A stretch of DNA of 64,000 nt from Vreelandella sedimenti (GCF_013416325.1 NZ_JACCGK010000005.1:186001-250000), one strand, 5' to 3'. Numbered from the stretch's first letter, positions 24,995 to 34,061 are shown. The notes: generated from the sequence alone by a model not told the origin. Made by a program: numbers and translations.

Positions 24995-26068
24995 TCAGTG
25001 CGAAATAGCGTTGGCAATCGCCTTGCCTAGGCTTGCAGTGGTGCCTTCTCCACCCACATCGCGTGTGAGTACGGTGGCATCCCCTTCGCTTAATACCTCC
25101 TCAATGGCCGTGACCATCGCGTCACCGGCTTCTTTATAGCCGAGGTGCTCCAGCATCATGGCGCCTGACCAAATCTGACCGATAGGGTTGGCAATGCCTT
25201 TACCGGCGATATCTGGCGCGCTGCCGTGTACTGGCTCGAACAAGCTCGGAAAGTTGCCTTCGGGGTTGATGTTGGCTGAAGGGGCGATGCCTATCGTGCC
25301 GGTGCAGGCGGGGCCGAGATCAGAAAGAATATCGCCGAACAGATTGCTGCCCACGACGACATCAAACCAATCCGGGTGGAGAACGAAATTGGCGGTGAGA
25401 ATATCGATATGAAATTTATCCACCGCGATCTCAGGGTAGCCCTTCGCCATTTCGACCACACGTTCATCCCAATACGGCATAGTGATTGAGATGCCGTTGG
25501 ACTTGGTCGCGGAGGTGAGCTTTTTACGCGGGCGAGTTTGGGCCAGCTCAAAGGCGTATTTCAATACGCGGTCTACGCCGGTGCGGGTCATGACCGTGTC
25601 TTGAATGACCACTTCACGGTCGGTGCCTTCAAACATTTTGCCGCCAACGCTTGAGTACTCGCCTTCAGTGTTCTCACGCACCACGTAAAAGTCGATATCG
25701 CCGGGTTTACGGCCTGCTAGTGGGCTTTTAATGCCGGGCATGAGCTTGCAAGGGCGCAGGTTGATGTACTGATCAAAGCGGCGCCGGAATTGCAGCAGTG
25801 AGCCCCACAGGGAAATATGGTCGGGGACTTTGTCGGGCCAGCCCACCGCGCCATAAAACAGCGCGTCAAAGCCTTTTAACTGCTCAAACCAATCATCCGG
25901 CAGCATTTTGCCGTGTTCCAGGTAATAGTCGCAGCTGCCAAACTCAAAGGTGGCGAACTCAAGATCAATATTGAAGCGCTTGGCGGTCGCTTCAAGGGCG
26001 CGGATGCCTTCAGGCATCACTTCGGTGCCGATGCCGTCACCGGCGATAATGGCAATACGGTGGGTCAT
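24995..26068 (-). CDS. dmlA: D-malate/tartrate dehydrogenase (decarboxylating)
   Basis: A 357-residue member of the isocitrate/isopropylmalate dehydrogenase family. Glycine loop IAIIAGDGIGTEVMPEG, substrate Arg cluster LLQFRRRFDQYINLRPCKLMPG, VVRENTEGEYSSVGG, and the metal region VVVGSNLFGDILSDLGPA all fit the DmlA/TtuC branch, which oxidises D-malate to pyruvate or acts on tartrate. AAGGAA precedes the start. A divergently transcribed LysR gene resembling DmlR lies 142 bp away, the same arrangement as E. coli dmlA-dmlR, which supports D-malate use; tartrate remains possible. Confidence 0.88.
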   Translation of the reverse strand: MTHRIAIIAGDGIGTEVMPEGIRALEATAKRFNIDLEFATFEFGSCDYYLEHGKMLPDDWFEQLKGFDALFYGAVGWPDKVPDHISLWGSLLQFRRRFDQYINLRPCKLMPGIKSPLAGRKPGDIDFYVVRENTEGEYSSVGGKMFEGTDREVVIQDTVMTRTGVDRVLKYAFELAQTRPRKKLTSATKSNGISITMPYWDERVVEMAKGYPEIAVDKFHIDILTANFVLHPDWFDVVVGSNLFGDILSDLGPACTGTIGIAPSANINPEGNFPSLFEPVHGSAPDIAGKGIANPIGQIWSGAMMLEHLGYKEAGDAMVTAIEEVLSEGDATVLTRDVGGEGTTASLGKAIANAISH

Positions 26069-26210
26069 AGTGGTTCCTTATCTTGTTAGTTGCTTTTTAT
26101 GCGTGTGATTTGTGAGTCGTAAATAGAGTGTAGCGGCTATTTTGTCGGAGATAATCAGGCTACTATTCAAGTTATTGTTGCGTGAAAGTGCAGAATAGAT
26201 GAGGAGTGAA

Positions 26211-27146
26211 ATGGCGCACCTGGATGATTTGGCATTTTTTCAGCACTTAGCGCGGGCGGGGAGCCTGACGGCGACTGCTCGCGAGCTGGGGCTATCGCTC
26301 TCGGCGGTCAGCAAGCGGCTAAAGCAGTTGGAGGCGCGTTTGGGAGTAGAGCTTGCGGCCCGCACCACGCGGCGGTTGACGCTGACCGCAGAGGGCGAGC
26401 GCTACTTGGCCCGTGGCGCGCTGATTTTAGATGAGTTGGATGAGCTGGAAAATTCACTGGGTGAGGGGGGCGATCAAGCGCTTAGCGGACGTTTGCGGGT
26501 AAACGCCACTTTTGGCTTTGGGCGCCGCCATATTGCGCCGCTGCTGTCACGCTTTTGTGCCGATCACCCCGAGGTGGAAGGGTGGTTGGAGTTAACCAAT
26601 TTTCCGCTCAATTTGAGCGATCACGGCTTTGATATTGGTATTCGCGTGGGCGAGCCACCGGAGTCGCGCTTGGTCGCTCGACGTATTCTGGCCAATCGGC
26701 GGGTGCTCTGTGCGTCGCCTGCCTACATTGCCCAGGCGCCGCCTTTGCAAGTACCGACAGATTTACAGCAGCACGCTTGTTTGGTGATTCGCGAGAACGA
26801 CAGTGATTTCCCCCTCTGGCGCTTTGAACAAGTCGCTCAGTCTGCCAAAGGACTGCCTGGGCAGACACAGTCGATAAAGGTCAGCGGCCGATTAGCCAGC
26901 AACGATGGCGAGGTCATTACCCGACTGGCCTTGGACGGCCACGGGGTCATGCTGCGCTCCTGGTGGGACGTTAACGAGCACCTTGCCAGTGGCGCGTTGG
27001 TAGCGCTGTTGCCAGGCTGGCAGGGGGTGCGGGCAGATTTCTATGCGGTGTTTGAGCAACGCCGCCATGTTCCCGCCCGGCTGCGCGCTTTTATTGACTA
27101 TGTTCAGCGAGAGATAGCGGGGCGGGTGCCGATATTGCCGGAGTAG
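26211..27146 (+). CDS. dmlR: LysR-family regulator, DmlR-like
   Basis: A 311-residue LysR regulator: HTH MAHLDDLAFFQHLARAGSLT through SAVSKRLKQLEARLGVELAART, then an effector domain (GRLRVNATFGFGRRHIAPLLSRF) of the YeaT/DmlR branch. The start at 26211 follows GAGGAG; an ATG at 26199 has no spaced binding site. Divergent from dmlA, so it probably activates dmlA in response to D-malate or tartrate. Confidence 0.85.
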   Translation: MAHLDDLAFFQHLARAGSLTATARELGLSLSAVSKRLKQLEARLGVELAARTTRRLTLTAEGERYLARGALILDELDELENSLGEGGDQALSGRLRVNATFGFGRRHIAPLLSRFCADHPEVEGWLELTNFPLNLSDHGFDIGIRVGEPPESRLVARRILANRRVLCASPAYIAQAPPLQVPTDLQQHACLVIRENDSDFPLWRFEQVAQSAKGLPGQTQSIKVSGRLASNDGEVITRLALDGHGVMLRSWWDVNEHLASGALVALLPGWQGVRADFYAVFEQRRHVPARLRAFIDYVQREIAGRVPILPE

Positions 27147-27201
27147 GGCCATGTTGACGACGCTGCTTCCTAGCAAGGGGGCATTAACGCGCTCCTTGGC
27201 G

Positions 27202-27225
27202 ATGAACTATGAACTATGAACTATG
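27202..27225. repeat. 7-bp tandem repeat, three copies
   Basis: ATGAACT repeated three times (27202-27222) and followed by ATG, in the gap between dmlR and yjbQ. No function is visible. Confidence 0.8.
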
Positions 27226-27327
27226 CGCGATGGACTATGGTAAGTGCTATTGGTGGCTATTTTGATATACAAAACGAGCACGCGGTGATGGAGTGTTTCC
27301 GTTTACATAACAAATAAAGGAGTGCGT

Positions 27328-27756
27328 ATGTGGTACCAACAAGAGATCCATTTGCCCGAAATGGCGCGCGGCTTTCATTTGATTACGGATGATGTGGCCC
27401 GCGCACTGCCCTGCTTAAGTGACTGCCATATTGGCATGCTGCATTTACAGCTGATGCACACTTCTGCCTCGTTAACGCTCAATGAGAACACTGATCCGGA
27501 TGTGCGCCACGATTTAGATGCTTTTCTGCGTCGACTGGTGCCCGAAGATTTGTCCTATTTCCGCCACACCCTGGAAGGGCCTGATGATATGCCCGCCCAT
27601 GTAGCCGCCAGCCTGCTGGGTACACAGCTTACGCTAGCGGTGCGCGATGGACGCCTGGCCTTAGGTACCTGGCAGGGCATATGGCTGGGAGAACACCGCA
27701 ATCAGGCTGGGCCACGTCGATTACTGGCCACCCTAAACGGGTGTGAAGCGCGCTAG
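27328..27756 (+). CDS. yjbQ: YjbQ/UPF0047 family protein
   Basis: A 142-residue protein of the UPF0047 family. Conserved blocks LMHTSASLTLNENTDPDVRHD and WQGIWLGEHRN carry the putative metal or ligand residues. Members are annotated as secondary thiamine-phosphate synthase because E. coli YjbQ can supply weak activity in a thiE mutant; the normal function is uncertain. The start at 27328 follows AAAGGAG at five bases; a GTG at 27322 lies inside this site and is rejected. Confidence 0.9.
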   Translation: MWYQQEIHLPEMARGFHLITDDVARALPCLSDCHIGMLHLQLMHTSASLTLNENTDPDVRHDLDAFLRRLVPEDLSYFRHTLEGPDDMPAHVAASLLGTQLTLAVRDGRLALGTWQGIWLGEHRNQAGPRRLLATLNGCEAR

Positions 27757-27833
27757 CTTGGCGCGCCACCTCGACTCAGCGTTGCTGTATAGTGGCTAAT
27801 AACCTCATTTTATCTTTGAAAAAGCGCTTTTAA

Positions 27834-30080
27834 ATGCCACGACGCTCCTTTCTTCGCCTTTCCCGACAACGCTGGTTGCGGCTGTTCTTTTTTCTTAATC
27901 TTGCTCTGGTGGTTGGGCTAATTGCTCACCAAATTTGGTTGTATGTAGCTGAGCCCAAATTTGAGTCGGTGCATACCCTTGAAGTGGCGAATATTCGCGA
28001 GGTGTTGAGGGAGCGAACCGACTACCGCTTTGCGGTGGTGGGCAATATCAATAACTCGGTGAGCGTGTTTCAAGATGAGATCGTGCCGCTCATCAATCAG
28101 GGCGGCATCGACTTCCTGATTTCCGCTGGGAATGCCGTCAATAGTGGGCAGCAGGAGAGCTACCAGGCGATCTATCGGAGTCTGGAGCAGCTCAATGTTC
28201 CTTACTTACTCACTTACGGTGAAAATGAAGATAGCGACTTTGGTAGCTATCTGTTTTATGAATATTTTGGGCCTCACTTTTATTCATTTGTAGCGGGCAA
28301 TAGCCACTTTATCTTTCTTGATGGTACCGGCAAGTCCTCTACCTCCTGGCAGCTTGATTGGTTGGAGCGTGAACTTGCGGCCTCAGAAACACAGCATCGG
28401 TTTCTATTTGTTGGTTTGCCGCTGCACAACGTAGTGCGCGACGCGCCTCTGTTTGAAGCGGACAATTACCTCAACGATTCTCGCTTAGCCGATGGCATTA
28501 TGGCGCTGGCGGAGGAGCATGACGTTGATACCGTATTTTCTGCCAACTTAACGCTCTTTTCCCAGCAGACGATCAATGGCGTGGATTACGTCACCACAGG
28601 TGGCGCGGGAGGCATCCTCATCGATGCCGATAGTAGCTTTCATCACTATGTCATCGTCAATGTAGAGGGTGAGAATGTCGCTATTGCGCCGGTGCGGTTA
28701 AATGTGGATAGCCCTGGTTGGTGGCGGATGGTGAGTAGTGTGGCTTCCACGGTGTATGCGTTTTTCTACGTTAGCTATACGCGGTTTTTGCTAATTGTGG
28801 GTATGTTGACGCTGCTCGCACTGCGCTTATATCGGCTAATTTTCGAAGATCGCGACTACTACCCTGATTTTGATATCGACCCAACGCCTTTCCTGGGTAA
28901 ATCTCTGCGCGTAGCGATGATCTCTAATAACTACTTTCCTTTTGTGTCGGGGGTATCGGTCTCAGTGGATCGACTGCGCAATGGCTTATGTGATCTAGGC
29001 CACACCATCCAACTGTTAGTGCCGCGCTACCGAGAAACGTGGCAGGACGACAGCTCAATTAAACGCATTCCCACGCTAATGGCATTTGGGCAGAAGGGCG
29101 AGTTCCGGTTAACCAATCCGTTCAGTGCTCGTTTCCGCCGCTGCCTGCGTGGGTTTAAGCCGGATGTGATTCACGTTCACCATCCTTTTTGGCTCGGTTC
29201 CATGGGCCTGTTTATGGGGCGTCGGCTCAAGGTGCCGGTGATCTACACCTATCACACTCGCCTGGAGCACTATGCCCACTTCGTGCCGTTGCCCGGTGCG
29301 CTGTTTCGTAATTTGATTTCCCATACCCTGATTAAGCGCTTCTCGAATCGCTGCCAAGGAGTGATTGTGCCGACTTACTCCGCCGAGGAGTATCTGCGCA
29401 TGATTGGAGTGAAAACACCTTCGCTGGTGCAGCCCACAGGCATTGATGTGGCACGCTTTTCCCACGTTGAGGCGAGTGAACTGGAAACGCTGCGCGAGCA
29501 ATTAACTATCGACCCTGCAAGTAAAATATTGATCAGCGTCTCGCGGATTAGTAAGGAGAAAAACATTGGCTTTATGCTGGAAGCCCTCGCCGAGCTTCAG
29601 TCACAGGGGCATGATGATCTTCATCTGCTACTGATTGGTGATGGGCCAGACCGGGAGGCGATTCAAAACCAAATCGATACTTTGAAACTGACCTCGCAGG
29701 TCACCCTGGTAGGAGCGGTGCCGCCGGAGCGCATGGCGCTTTATTACCATCTAGGCGATATATTTGTGTTTGCTTCGACCTCAGAAACCCAGGGCATGGT
29801 GATTCTTGAAGCAATGTCGGCGGGGTTGCCCGTCGTGGCAGTGCGCTCAAGCGGTATCGATGATGTGGTGCGCCAAGGGGTCAATGGGTTCAAAACACCG
29901 CAAAATCGTCAGGCCTGGGGGCAAAAAGTGGTTGAGTTAAAAGATAACGCTGAACGACGCCGGCAGTTGGGTAAGCAGGCCAGCCACTTTGCTGAGGAGT
30001 TTGATATTGCCAACTTTGCCTCAGCGGTGGCAGGCTTTTACGCCGAGGTGCTGGCCAAATATCACTCGCCTTCGCGGTGA
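27834..30080 (+). CDS. Fusion: membrane-anchored pseudo-phosphoesterase domain plus GT4 glycosyltransferase
   Basis: A 748-residue, three-part protein. Residues 16-37 form a membrane anchor; 64-290 have the calcineurin-phosphoesterase layout; 303-333 form a second membrane segment; 357-740 are a GT4 glycosyltransferase (MISNNYFPFVSGVSVSVDRL, VIHVHHPFWLG, SVSRISKEKNIGFMLEAL, ETQGMVILEAMSAGLPVV). In the phosphoesterase part every metal motif is changed: GD.H is GNIN (70-73), GD..D.G is GNAVNSG, GNHD is GENE, and GH.H is ANLTL. The domain is therefore probably inactive and may bind a ligand. The topology suggests a periplasmic pseudo-enzyme and a cytoplasmic transferase resembling diacylglycerol glucosyltransferases. 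No clear Shine-Dalgarno: the palindrome AAAAGCGCTTTT stands at 27820-27831 instead. Tail overlaps the next gene by 19 bp. Confidence 0.85.
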   Translation: MPRRSFLRLSRQRWLRLFFFLNLALVVGLIAHQIWLYVAEPKFESVHTLEVANIREVLRERTDYRFAVVGNINNSVSVFQDEIVPLINQGGIDFLISAGNAVNSGQQESYQAIYRSLEQLNVPYLLTYGENEDSDFGSYLFYEYFGPHFYSFVAGNSHFIFLDGTGKSSTSWQLDWLERELAASETQHRFLFVGLPLHNVVRDAPLFEADNYLNDSRLADGIMALAEEHDVDTVFSANLTLFSQQTINGVDYVTTGGAGGILIDADSSFHHYVIVNVEGENVAIAPVRLNVDSPGWWRMVSSVASTVYAFFYVSYTRFLLIVGMLTLLALRLYRLIFEDRDYYPDFDIDPTPFLGKSLRVAMISNNYFPFVSGVSVSVDRLRNGLCDLGHTIQLLVPRYRETWQDDSSIKRIPTLMAFGQKGEFRLTNPFSARFRRCLRGFKPDVIHVHHPFWLGSMGLFMGRRLKVPVIYTYHTRLEHYAHFVPLPGALFRNLISHTLIKRFSNRCQGVIVPTYSAEEYLRMIGVKTPSLVQPTGIDVARFSHVEASELETLREQLTIDPASKILISVSRISKEKNIGFMLEALAELQSQGHDDLHLLLIGDGPDREAIQNQIDTLKLTSQVTLVGAVPPERMALYYHLGDIFVFASTSETQGMVILEAMSAGLPVVAVRSSGIDDVVRQGVNGFKTPQNRQAWGQKVVELKDNAERRRQLGKQASHFAEEFDIANFASAVAGFYAEVLAKYHSPSR

Positions 30081-30766
30081 GGCTGTTTTTTTGCCGCTTG
30101 GCGCCGGTTAGCATAGCGTTTAAGGCCTATTAACAAGCCAGCGCCGGCCGCTAGCCCGACAGCCGCTAAGATAATTTCTTTGGTTGAGGCCGCGGTGAAC
30201 AGTGCGCCTAGCTGGCTGCCCAATAAGATCACCGCTGCCAGCCCCGGTACGATGCCCAGGGTGGAGCCGACCATATAGTCGCGAAACTTAAGATGAAAAG
30301 CGCCCGCCAGCATGTTAGTGAGCGTGAACGGGGCGAGTGGCAGCAGGTTAATCACCGTCATGGTACGAATGCCGCGTTTGGATAAGTAACCCGATAGGCC
30401 GCGCAGATGACGCCCGCCATAACGCATAAGCGCCTCACGGCCTAACCAGTGGCCTACCCAATAAGACACAATCGAGGAGGTCAATGTGCCTAGCGTGGCG
30501 TACACCAGCCCCCATATCGGGCCAAACAGTAAGCCAGTCACCACCACCAGTAGACTAAGTGGAAACATCACCAGCAGGGCGCTGGCATAAGTGGCCATTA
30601 CCGCAGCAAACATCCAGGGCGCGGTACGCCACTGGCGAATGTAAGCGATAAATTCGCTAAGGCGCGCCTGGGTGAGTAGGTCGCAGCGCTGCAGTAACTG
30701 CCACATAACGCCCAGCAGCACGACGACTACCAGCAGGCCTACGCCCTTACCCAATGTCCGCGACAT
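30062..30766 (-). CDS. TVP38/TMEM64 (VTT-domain) membrane protein
   Basis: A 234-residue membrane protein of the VTT/SNARE-associated (DedA-related) family: VVTGLLFGPIWGLVYATLGTL followed by VSYWVGHWLGREAL and LPLAPFTLTNMLAGA. Family members are thought to act as lipid scramblases or membrane-homeostasis factors, which makes its placement beside a glycolipid-type glycosyltransferase suggestive. The start at 30766 is chosen because GGGAG lies five bases upstream; a Met at 30778 is the alternative. Its 3' end overlaps the fusion gene by 19 bp, in convergent orientation. Confidence 0.85.
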   Translation of the reverse strand: MSRTLGKGVGLLVVVVLLGVMWQLLQRCDLLTQARLSEFIAYIRQWRTAPWMFAAVMATYASALLVMFPLSLLVVVTGLLFGPIWGLVYATLGTLTSSIVSYWVGHWLGREALMRYGGRHLRGLSGYLSKRGIRTMTVINLLPLAPFTLTNMLAGAFHLKFRDYMVGSTLGIVPGLAAVILLGSQLGALFTAASTKEIILAAVGLAAGAGLLIGLKRYANRRQAAKKQPHREGE

Positions 30767-30783
30767 GCCCACTCCCATCGTCT

Positions 30784-30807
30784 AAAAAAGCGCTAGCATA
30801 CGCTAGC
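30784..30807 (-). terminator. Terminator of the betaine/choline binding-protein gene
   Basis: GCTAGC-ATAC-GCTAGC (30792-30807) forms a 6-bp stem; on the minus strand it is followed by GC and six T. It also sits just upstream of the VTT gene start at 30766. Confidence 0.7.
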
Positions 30808-30835
30808 CGTCCGATGGGATGAAGACGCTTTTACA

Positions 30836-30862
30836 TTAAGCGCAGTAGTTAAAGCGCAGTAG
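30836..30862. repeat. 13/14-bp tandem duplication after binding-protein gene
   Basis: TTAAGCGCAGTAG (30836-30848) is followed by TTAAAGCGCAGTAG (30849-30862), differing by one extra A. Lies 16-42 bp downstream of the stop codon on the minus strand. Confidence 0.7.
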
Positions 30863-30877
30863 TTAATCAGCGGTGTC

Positions 30878-31816
30878 TTAGTTGTTGAGCTGGGCTTCAA
30901 TGACCGGCCAAGCGGGGTCGCCGTCAGTGGTGGTGACGTCTGCCAGCATTGCTTCAATGCGTTCTGGGTGGTCGTTGATCCACTGTTCGGCGACGTCGGC
31001 AAGGTCTTGCTCTTCCTGGCCAAACGCTTGGATCATCCAGCTCTGCTCTTCAGTCGAAAAGGTAAACTGCTCAAAGAACGTTACTACGTTGGGGGTGGCT
31101 TCAGCGTAGTCACTGCGCAGCAGCGTCAACACATCGCTTTCACCGTTGTTCTCACCGAACAGGTCTTCAGGATCTTCCAGGTAGCGCATGGGCAGTTCAA
31201 GGTTCATCCAGTGGGGCGTCCAGCCTACCCAGACAATCGGTTCCTCACGGGAGATGGCGTCACGTGCAGCGGAAAGCATGCCCACTTCACTGGTATCGAC
31301 TACCTGCCAGTCACCTAACCCCCAGGTGTCGCTATCAATGGCGTTGTGGAGAATTTCACTGGCAGCAGAGCCTGCGCCGAAGCCATAGATTTCACCCTCG
31401 AACTGCTCGCGATTTTCGTCTAGATCAGCAAAGCTCTGAATGCCACTCTCATAAACATATTCCGGTACCGCCAGGGTCATTTGCGCACCATCGACGTTAT
31501 TCGCCACGTCAATCAGTACACCCGACTCCTTGCGAGGATTGAACATCTCACGCTGGGCGGGCAGCCAAGCCCCTAGAAAGGCGTCGATATCGCCGCTTTC
31601 GATACCCTGGTAAATCACCTGTAGGCCGATTTCCTGGGTGCTGGTTTCGTAGCCGAGTGGGTTTAATAGCTGTTCGGCGATGGCCGTTTTTACTGTAATG
31701 CCGGGCCAGGCGGGTACACCGAAATCGAGGGTTTGGTCGTCGGCGTAAGCCGCCGAGGCAAATAGCGCGGTAGTGGCGAGGGCAATGCCTGAGGCGAGAG
31801 GCTTGAGGTGTGTCAT
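30878..31816 (-). CDS. Glycine betaine/choline-type ABC substrate-binding protein (ChoX/ProX-like), no permease adjacent
   Basis: A 312-residue periplasmic protein with signal peptide to about residue 25 (SAAYA). The mature part follows the OpuAC/ChoX fold: VPAWPGITVKTAIAEQLL, LQVIYQGIESGDIDAFLGAWLP, and the aromatic WVGWTPHWMNLELPMRYL typical of quaternary-amine cages. It probably binds choline, glycine betaine, carnitine or gamma-butyrobetaine. No permease or ATPase gene is next to it, so it must work with components encoded elsewhere. It lies 62 bp after the gamma-butyrobetaine dioxygenase gene on the same strand, favouring a carnitine-related ligand. AAGGAGA precedes the start. Confidence 0.85.
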   Translation of the reverse strand: MTHLKPLASGIALATTALFASAAYADDQTLDFGVPAWPGITVKTAIAEQLLNPLGYETSTQEIGLQVIYQGIESGDIDAFLGAWLPAQREMFNPRKESGVLIDVANNVDGAQMTLAVPEYVYESGIQSFADLDENREQFEGEIYGFGAGSAASEILHNAIDSDTWGLGDWQVVDTSEVGMLSAARDAISREEPIVWVGWTPHWMNLELPMRYLEDPEDLFGENNGESDVLTLLRSDYAEATPNVVTFFEQFTFSTEEQSWMIQAFGQEEQDLADVAEQWINDHPERIEAMLADVTTTDGDPAWPVIEAQLNN

Positions 31817-31878
31817 AGGATCTCCTTGCTAGGTTTTTGTCTGATAGGTGTTGTTGTTAAATAGTGATTTGAATACCG

Positions 31879-33060
31879 CTAAACGTTGCGGGCCAGCACG
31901 CGGAGGCGCGAAGCCAGCATATCGCGGTCTAAATAGGTGCCCTGTAAATGGCGTGCGCCGCTGTTGGGGTCGAACTCGCGCCGCCCGTGGAGTACGCGAC
32001 GATTATCAAAAGCGACCATTTGACCAGGGCGAAGGGTGAACTCTAACTGGTGTGCTTCGCTGTGGAACAGCTTCCACAATAGAGCGTAGGCGCTGTACCA
32101 GGCGTCCATCTGCTCTACCGGTAGGTGAAGGGCATCGCGAATCCAGTTATTCAGGCGCATCTCAACCAGGTTGCCTGCACTGTCCAGAGTGATCACCGGT
32201 GCCCGCATTGAAATATCGTGGGTTTCATCCTGGAAGCGAAAATCAATCGGTGTTTCGCTAAGAATCGTCAGCGCTTCTGGAGACACCTGGCGCAGAGCTT
32301 CTACGACCCGAGCGCCATCAGCAAACAGTGATTCGCCGCCGCTGGCACCGTTTTGCAGGCAGTAGAGCAACTGAATGTCTGGCGGTTGGCGCCAGTTGGG
32401 TAAATCGATATGCAGCGGCAACCCTACCGCGGTATACGCCGCATTGTTGGGATTGGGTTTGGAGCGCACATCAAAGCGGGCGCCAAAGTTGGTGGCGCGC
32501 AGGGGCCCAATACGTTCAGCTAAGCGGCTCACTTCTTCTTCTACCAATGGGCCGTCGGTAATCAGTGCCAGCCCGTCGCGTAGCATGGCGGTTAGCCAGG
32601 CTTTCTCGCCTTGAGGGGTTAAAAAATCGCTATGGCTGATGTGCTCGGGAGTGAAGTTATCGACCCAAGGCTTAGCGTTGGGTACCGCAGAAGTCAGCTT
32701 GGCTTCCGGGCGGCGCTGGTAAAGCCAGCCGCTATGAAAGGCACTGACATGACCATCTTGCCATTGCAGGTGTAAGTGCCCATCTAGCAGAGCAACGCTG
32801 GGTGGCTCAGTGATTGGCTCAAGCGGCAGATAGAGCCTTTCCCGGGTCTGCGGATGACGACAGGCCGGACAGGCGCAGTGGTCGCGCAGCCAGAGCAGGG
32901 GCAGAGTGGTTCTTTGGCTATCTTGCCACTCAAGGGTGATGCCATTGTGGGCAAGCATCGCTTGAGTGAGTACCGGGCCCGCTTGATACGGACTTAATTC
33001 GCCCATCTCAGGGGTGTTTGTATGGGGGGGCGTTAAGGTGGTCTGTGCTGCGCTGTTCAT
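31879..33060 (-). CDS. Gamma-butyrobetaine dioxygenase (BBOX-type Fe(II)/2-oxoglutarate oxygenase)
   Basis: A 393-residue oxygenase. The N-terminal zinc-binding module is clear (LRDHCACPACRHP; Cys62, Cys64, Cys67, His69). The iron facial triad is His217-x-Asp219 in LPLHIDLPNW and His358 in RVLHGR, and Arg371-adjacent residues (GARHLQGTYLD) should hold 2-oxoglutarate. These fit BBOX, which hydroxylates gamma-butyrobetaine to L-carnitine; trimethyllysine dioxygenase is a sister possibility. The start at 33060 follows GGAG; the frame extends to 33147. Adjacent binding protein and divergent LysR gene suggest an inducible quaternary-amine module. Confidence 0.85.
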   Translation of the reverse strand: MNSAAQTTLTPPHTNTPEMGELSPYQAGPVLTQAMLAHNGITLEWQDSQRTTLPLLWLRDHCACPACRHPQTRERLYLPLEPITEPPSVALLDGHLHLQWQDGHVSAFHSGWLYQRRPEAKLTSAVPNAKPWVDNFTPEHISHSDFLTPQGEKAWLTAMLRDGLALITDGPLVEEEVSRLAERIGPLRATNFGARFDVRSKPNPNNAAYTAVGLPLHIDLPNWRQPPDIQLLYCLQNGASGGESLFADGARVVEALRQVSPEALTILSETPIDFRFQDETHDISMRAPVITLDSAGNLVEMRLNNWIRDALHLPVEQMDAWYSAYALLWKLFHSEAHQLEFTLRPGQMVAFDNRRVLHGRREFDPNSGARHLQGTYLDRDMLASRLRVLARNV

Positions 33061-33197
33061 TAAAACTCCGATTTGCTCCCTTTGTGGCATTACGTAGGGG
33101 TGTGCGTTTGTGCCAACCAGGATGCGGAGTAGCCACGGCAGTGACAAACGATTAATCTGACCCCTAAGACATCATTTAATTTATAGGTCTCTTTTTC

Positions 33198-34061
33198 ATG
33201 AGCCAGTTACCGCCATTGTTATGGCTACAAGCCTTTGAATCTGCAGCGCGCACCTTAAGCTTTACTGCTGCAGGCAATGAACTGGGCGTTACCCAAGCGG
33301 CCATCAGCCAGCGCGTCAGGCTGCTGGAAGACCGCGTGGGGCAGAAGCTCTTTGTTCGCCATGCACGTAGCTTAACGCTCACCCCCGCTGGCCAGGCGTG
33401 GCTGCCGAGCATTCACGATGCATTTGTGCGTATTAGTGAGGGCACCTTGGAGGTCTTTGGCAGCACCTCTGAGCAGCCAGTGACGCTGCGTGCCACGCCG
33501 GTTATTCAGCAGTCGTGGCTGGCGCCGCGTTTAATTGCCTTCCACCGGGCTCATCCCCAGGTGTCGATTCGTGTGGTAAGTGCTATCTGGCCCGATGACT
33601 TTGGCCCTGAAGGGGCGGATATCGAGATTCGCTATGGCAAAGGGGAGTGGACGGGCGTTGAAATGCAGCCGCTAGGCCAAGAGCAACTGCTGCCTGTTTG
33701 CTCGCAGGAGTTAGCGGATACGCTTACTGCGCCGAGCGATCTGGTTGGGCATACGCTGCTGCATGCTGTCGGTTTTGGGGTGGGGTGGCCGGGGTGGCTG
33801 CAGGAAGCGGGGGTTGCTCACCTGGAAGCGCAGTGTTGGTCGCTCACTTGCGATAACCAGGTGATGACGCTGGCGCTTGCTAGCCAGGGCGGTGGCGTTG
33901 CGTTAACTCATCGACGCTTAATGGAGCAGCGTAGCGATTTGGTGGCGCCTTTTGAGCTTAGTGTGCCCAGCGATGAACGCTTCTGGCTGGTTCGCCCTAG
34001 CCGGCGACACGTTAGCGACGAAGCCGAGCTGGTGTGGCGGTGGCTTTGCGATTCCATGTGA
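33198..34061 (+). CDS. LysR-family regulator, GcvA-like
   Basis: A 287-residue LysR regulator of the GcvA group: LLWLQAFESAARTLSFTAAGNELGV at the HTH, QAAISQRVRLLEDRVGQKLF, and an effector domain ending VRPSRRHVSDEAELVWRWL. It is divergent from the gamma-butyrobetaine dioxygenase gene (137-bp gap) and 104 bp ahead of the AGCS symporter gene on its own strand, so it may control either. No decisive operator was recognised. Confidence 0.85.
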   Translation: MSQLPPLLWLQAFESAARTLSFTAAGNELGVTQAAISQRVRLLEDRVGQKLFVRHARSLTLTPAGQAWLPSIHDAFVRISEGTLEVFGSTSEQPVTLRATPVIQQSWLAPRLIAFHRAHPQVSIRVVSAIWPDDFGPEGADIEIRYGKGEWTGVEMQPLGQEQLLPVCSQELADTLTAPSDLVGHTLLHAVGFGVGWPGWLQEAGVAHLEAQCWSLTCDNQVMTLALASQGGGVALTHRRLMEQRSDLVAPFELSVPSDERFWLVRPSRRHVSDEAELVWRWLCDSM

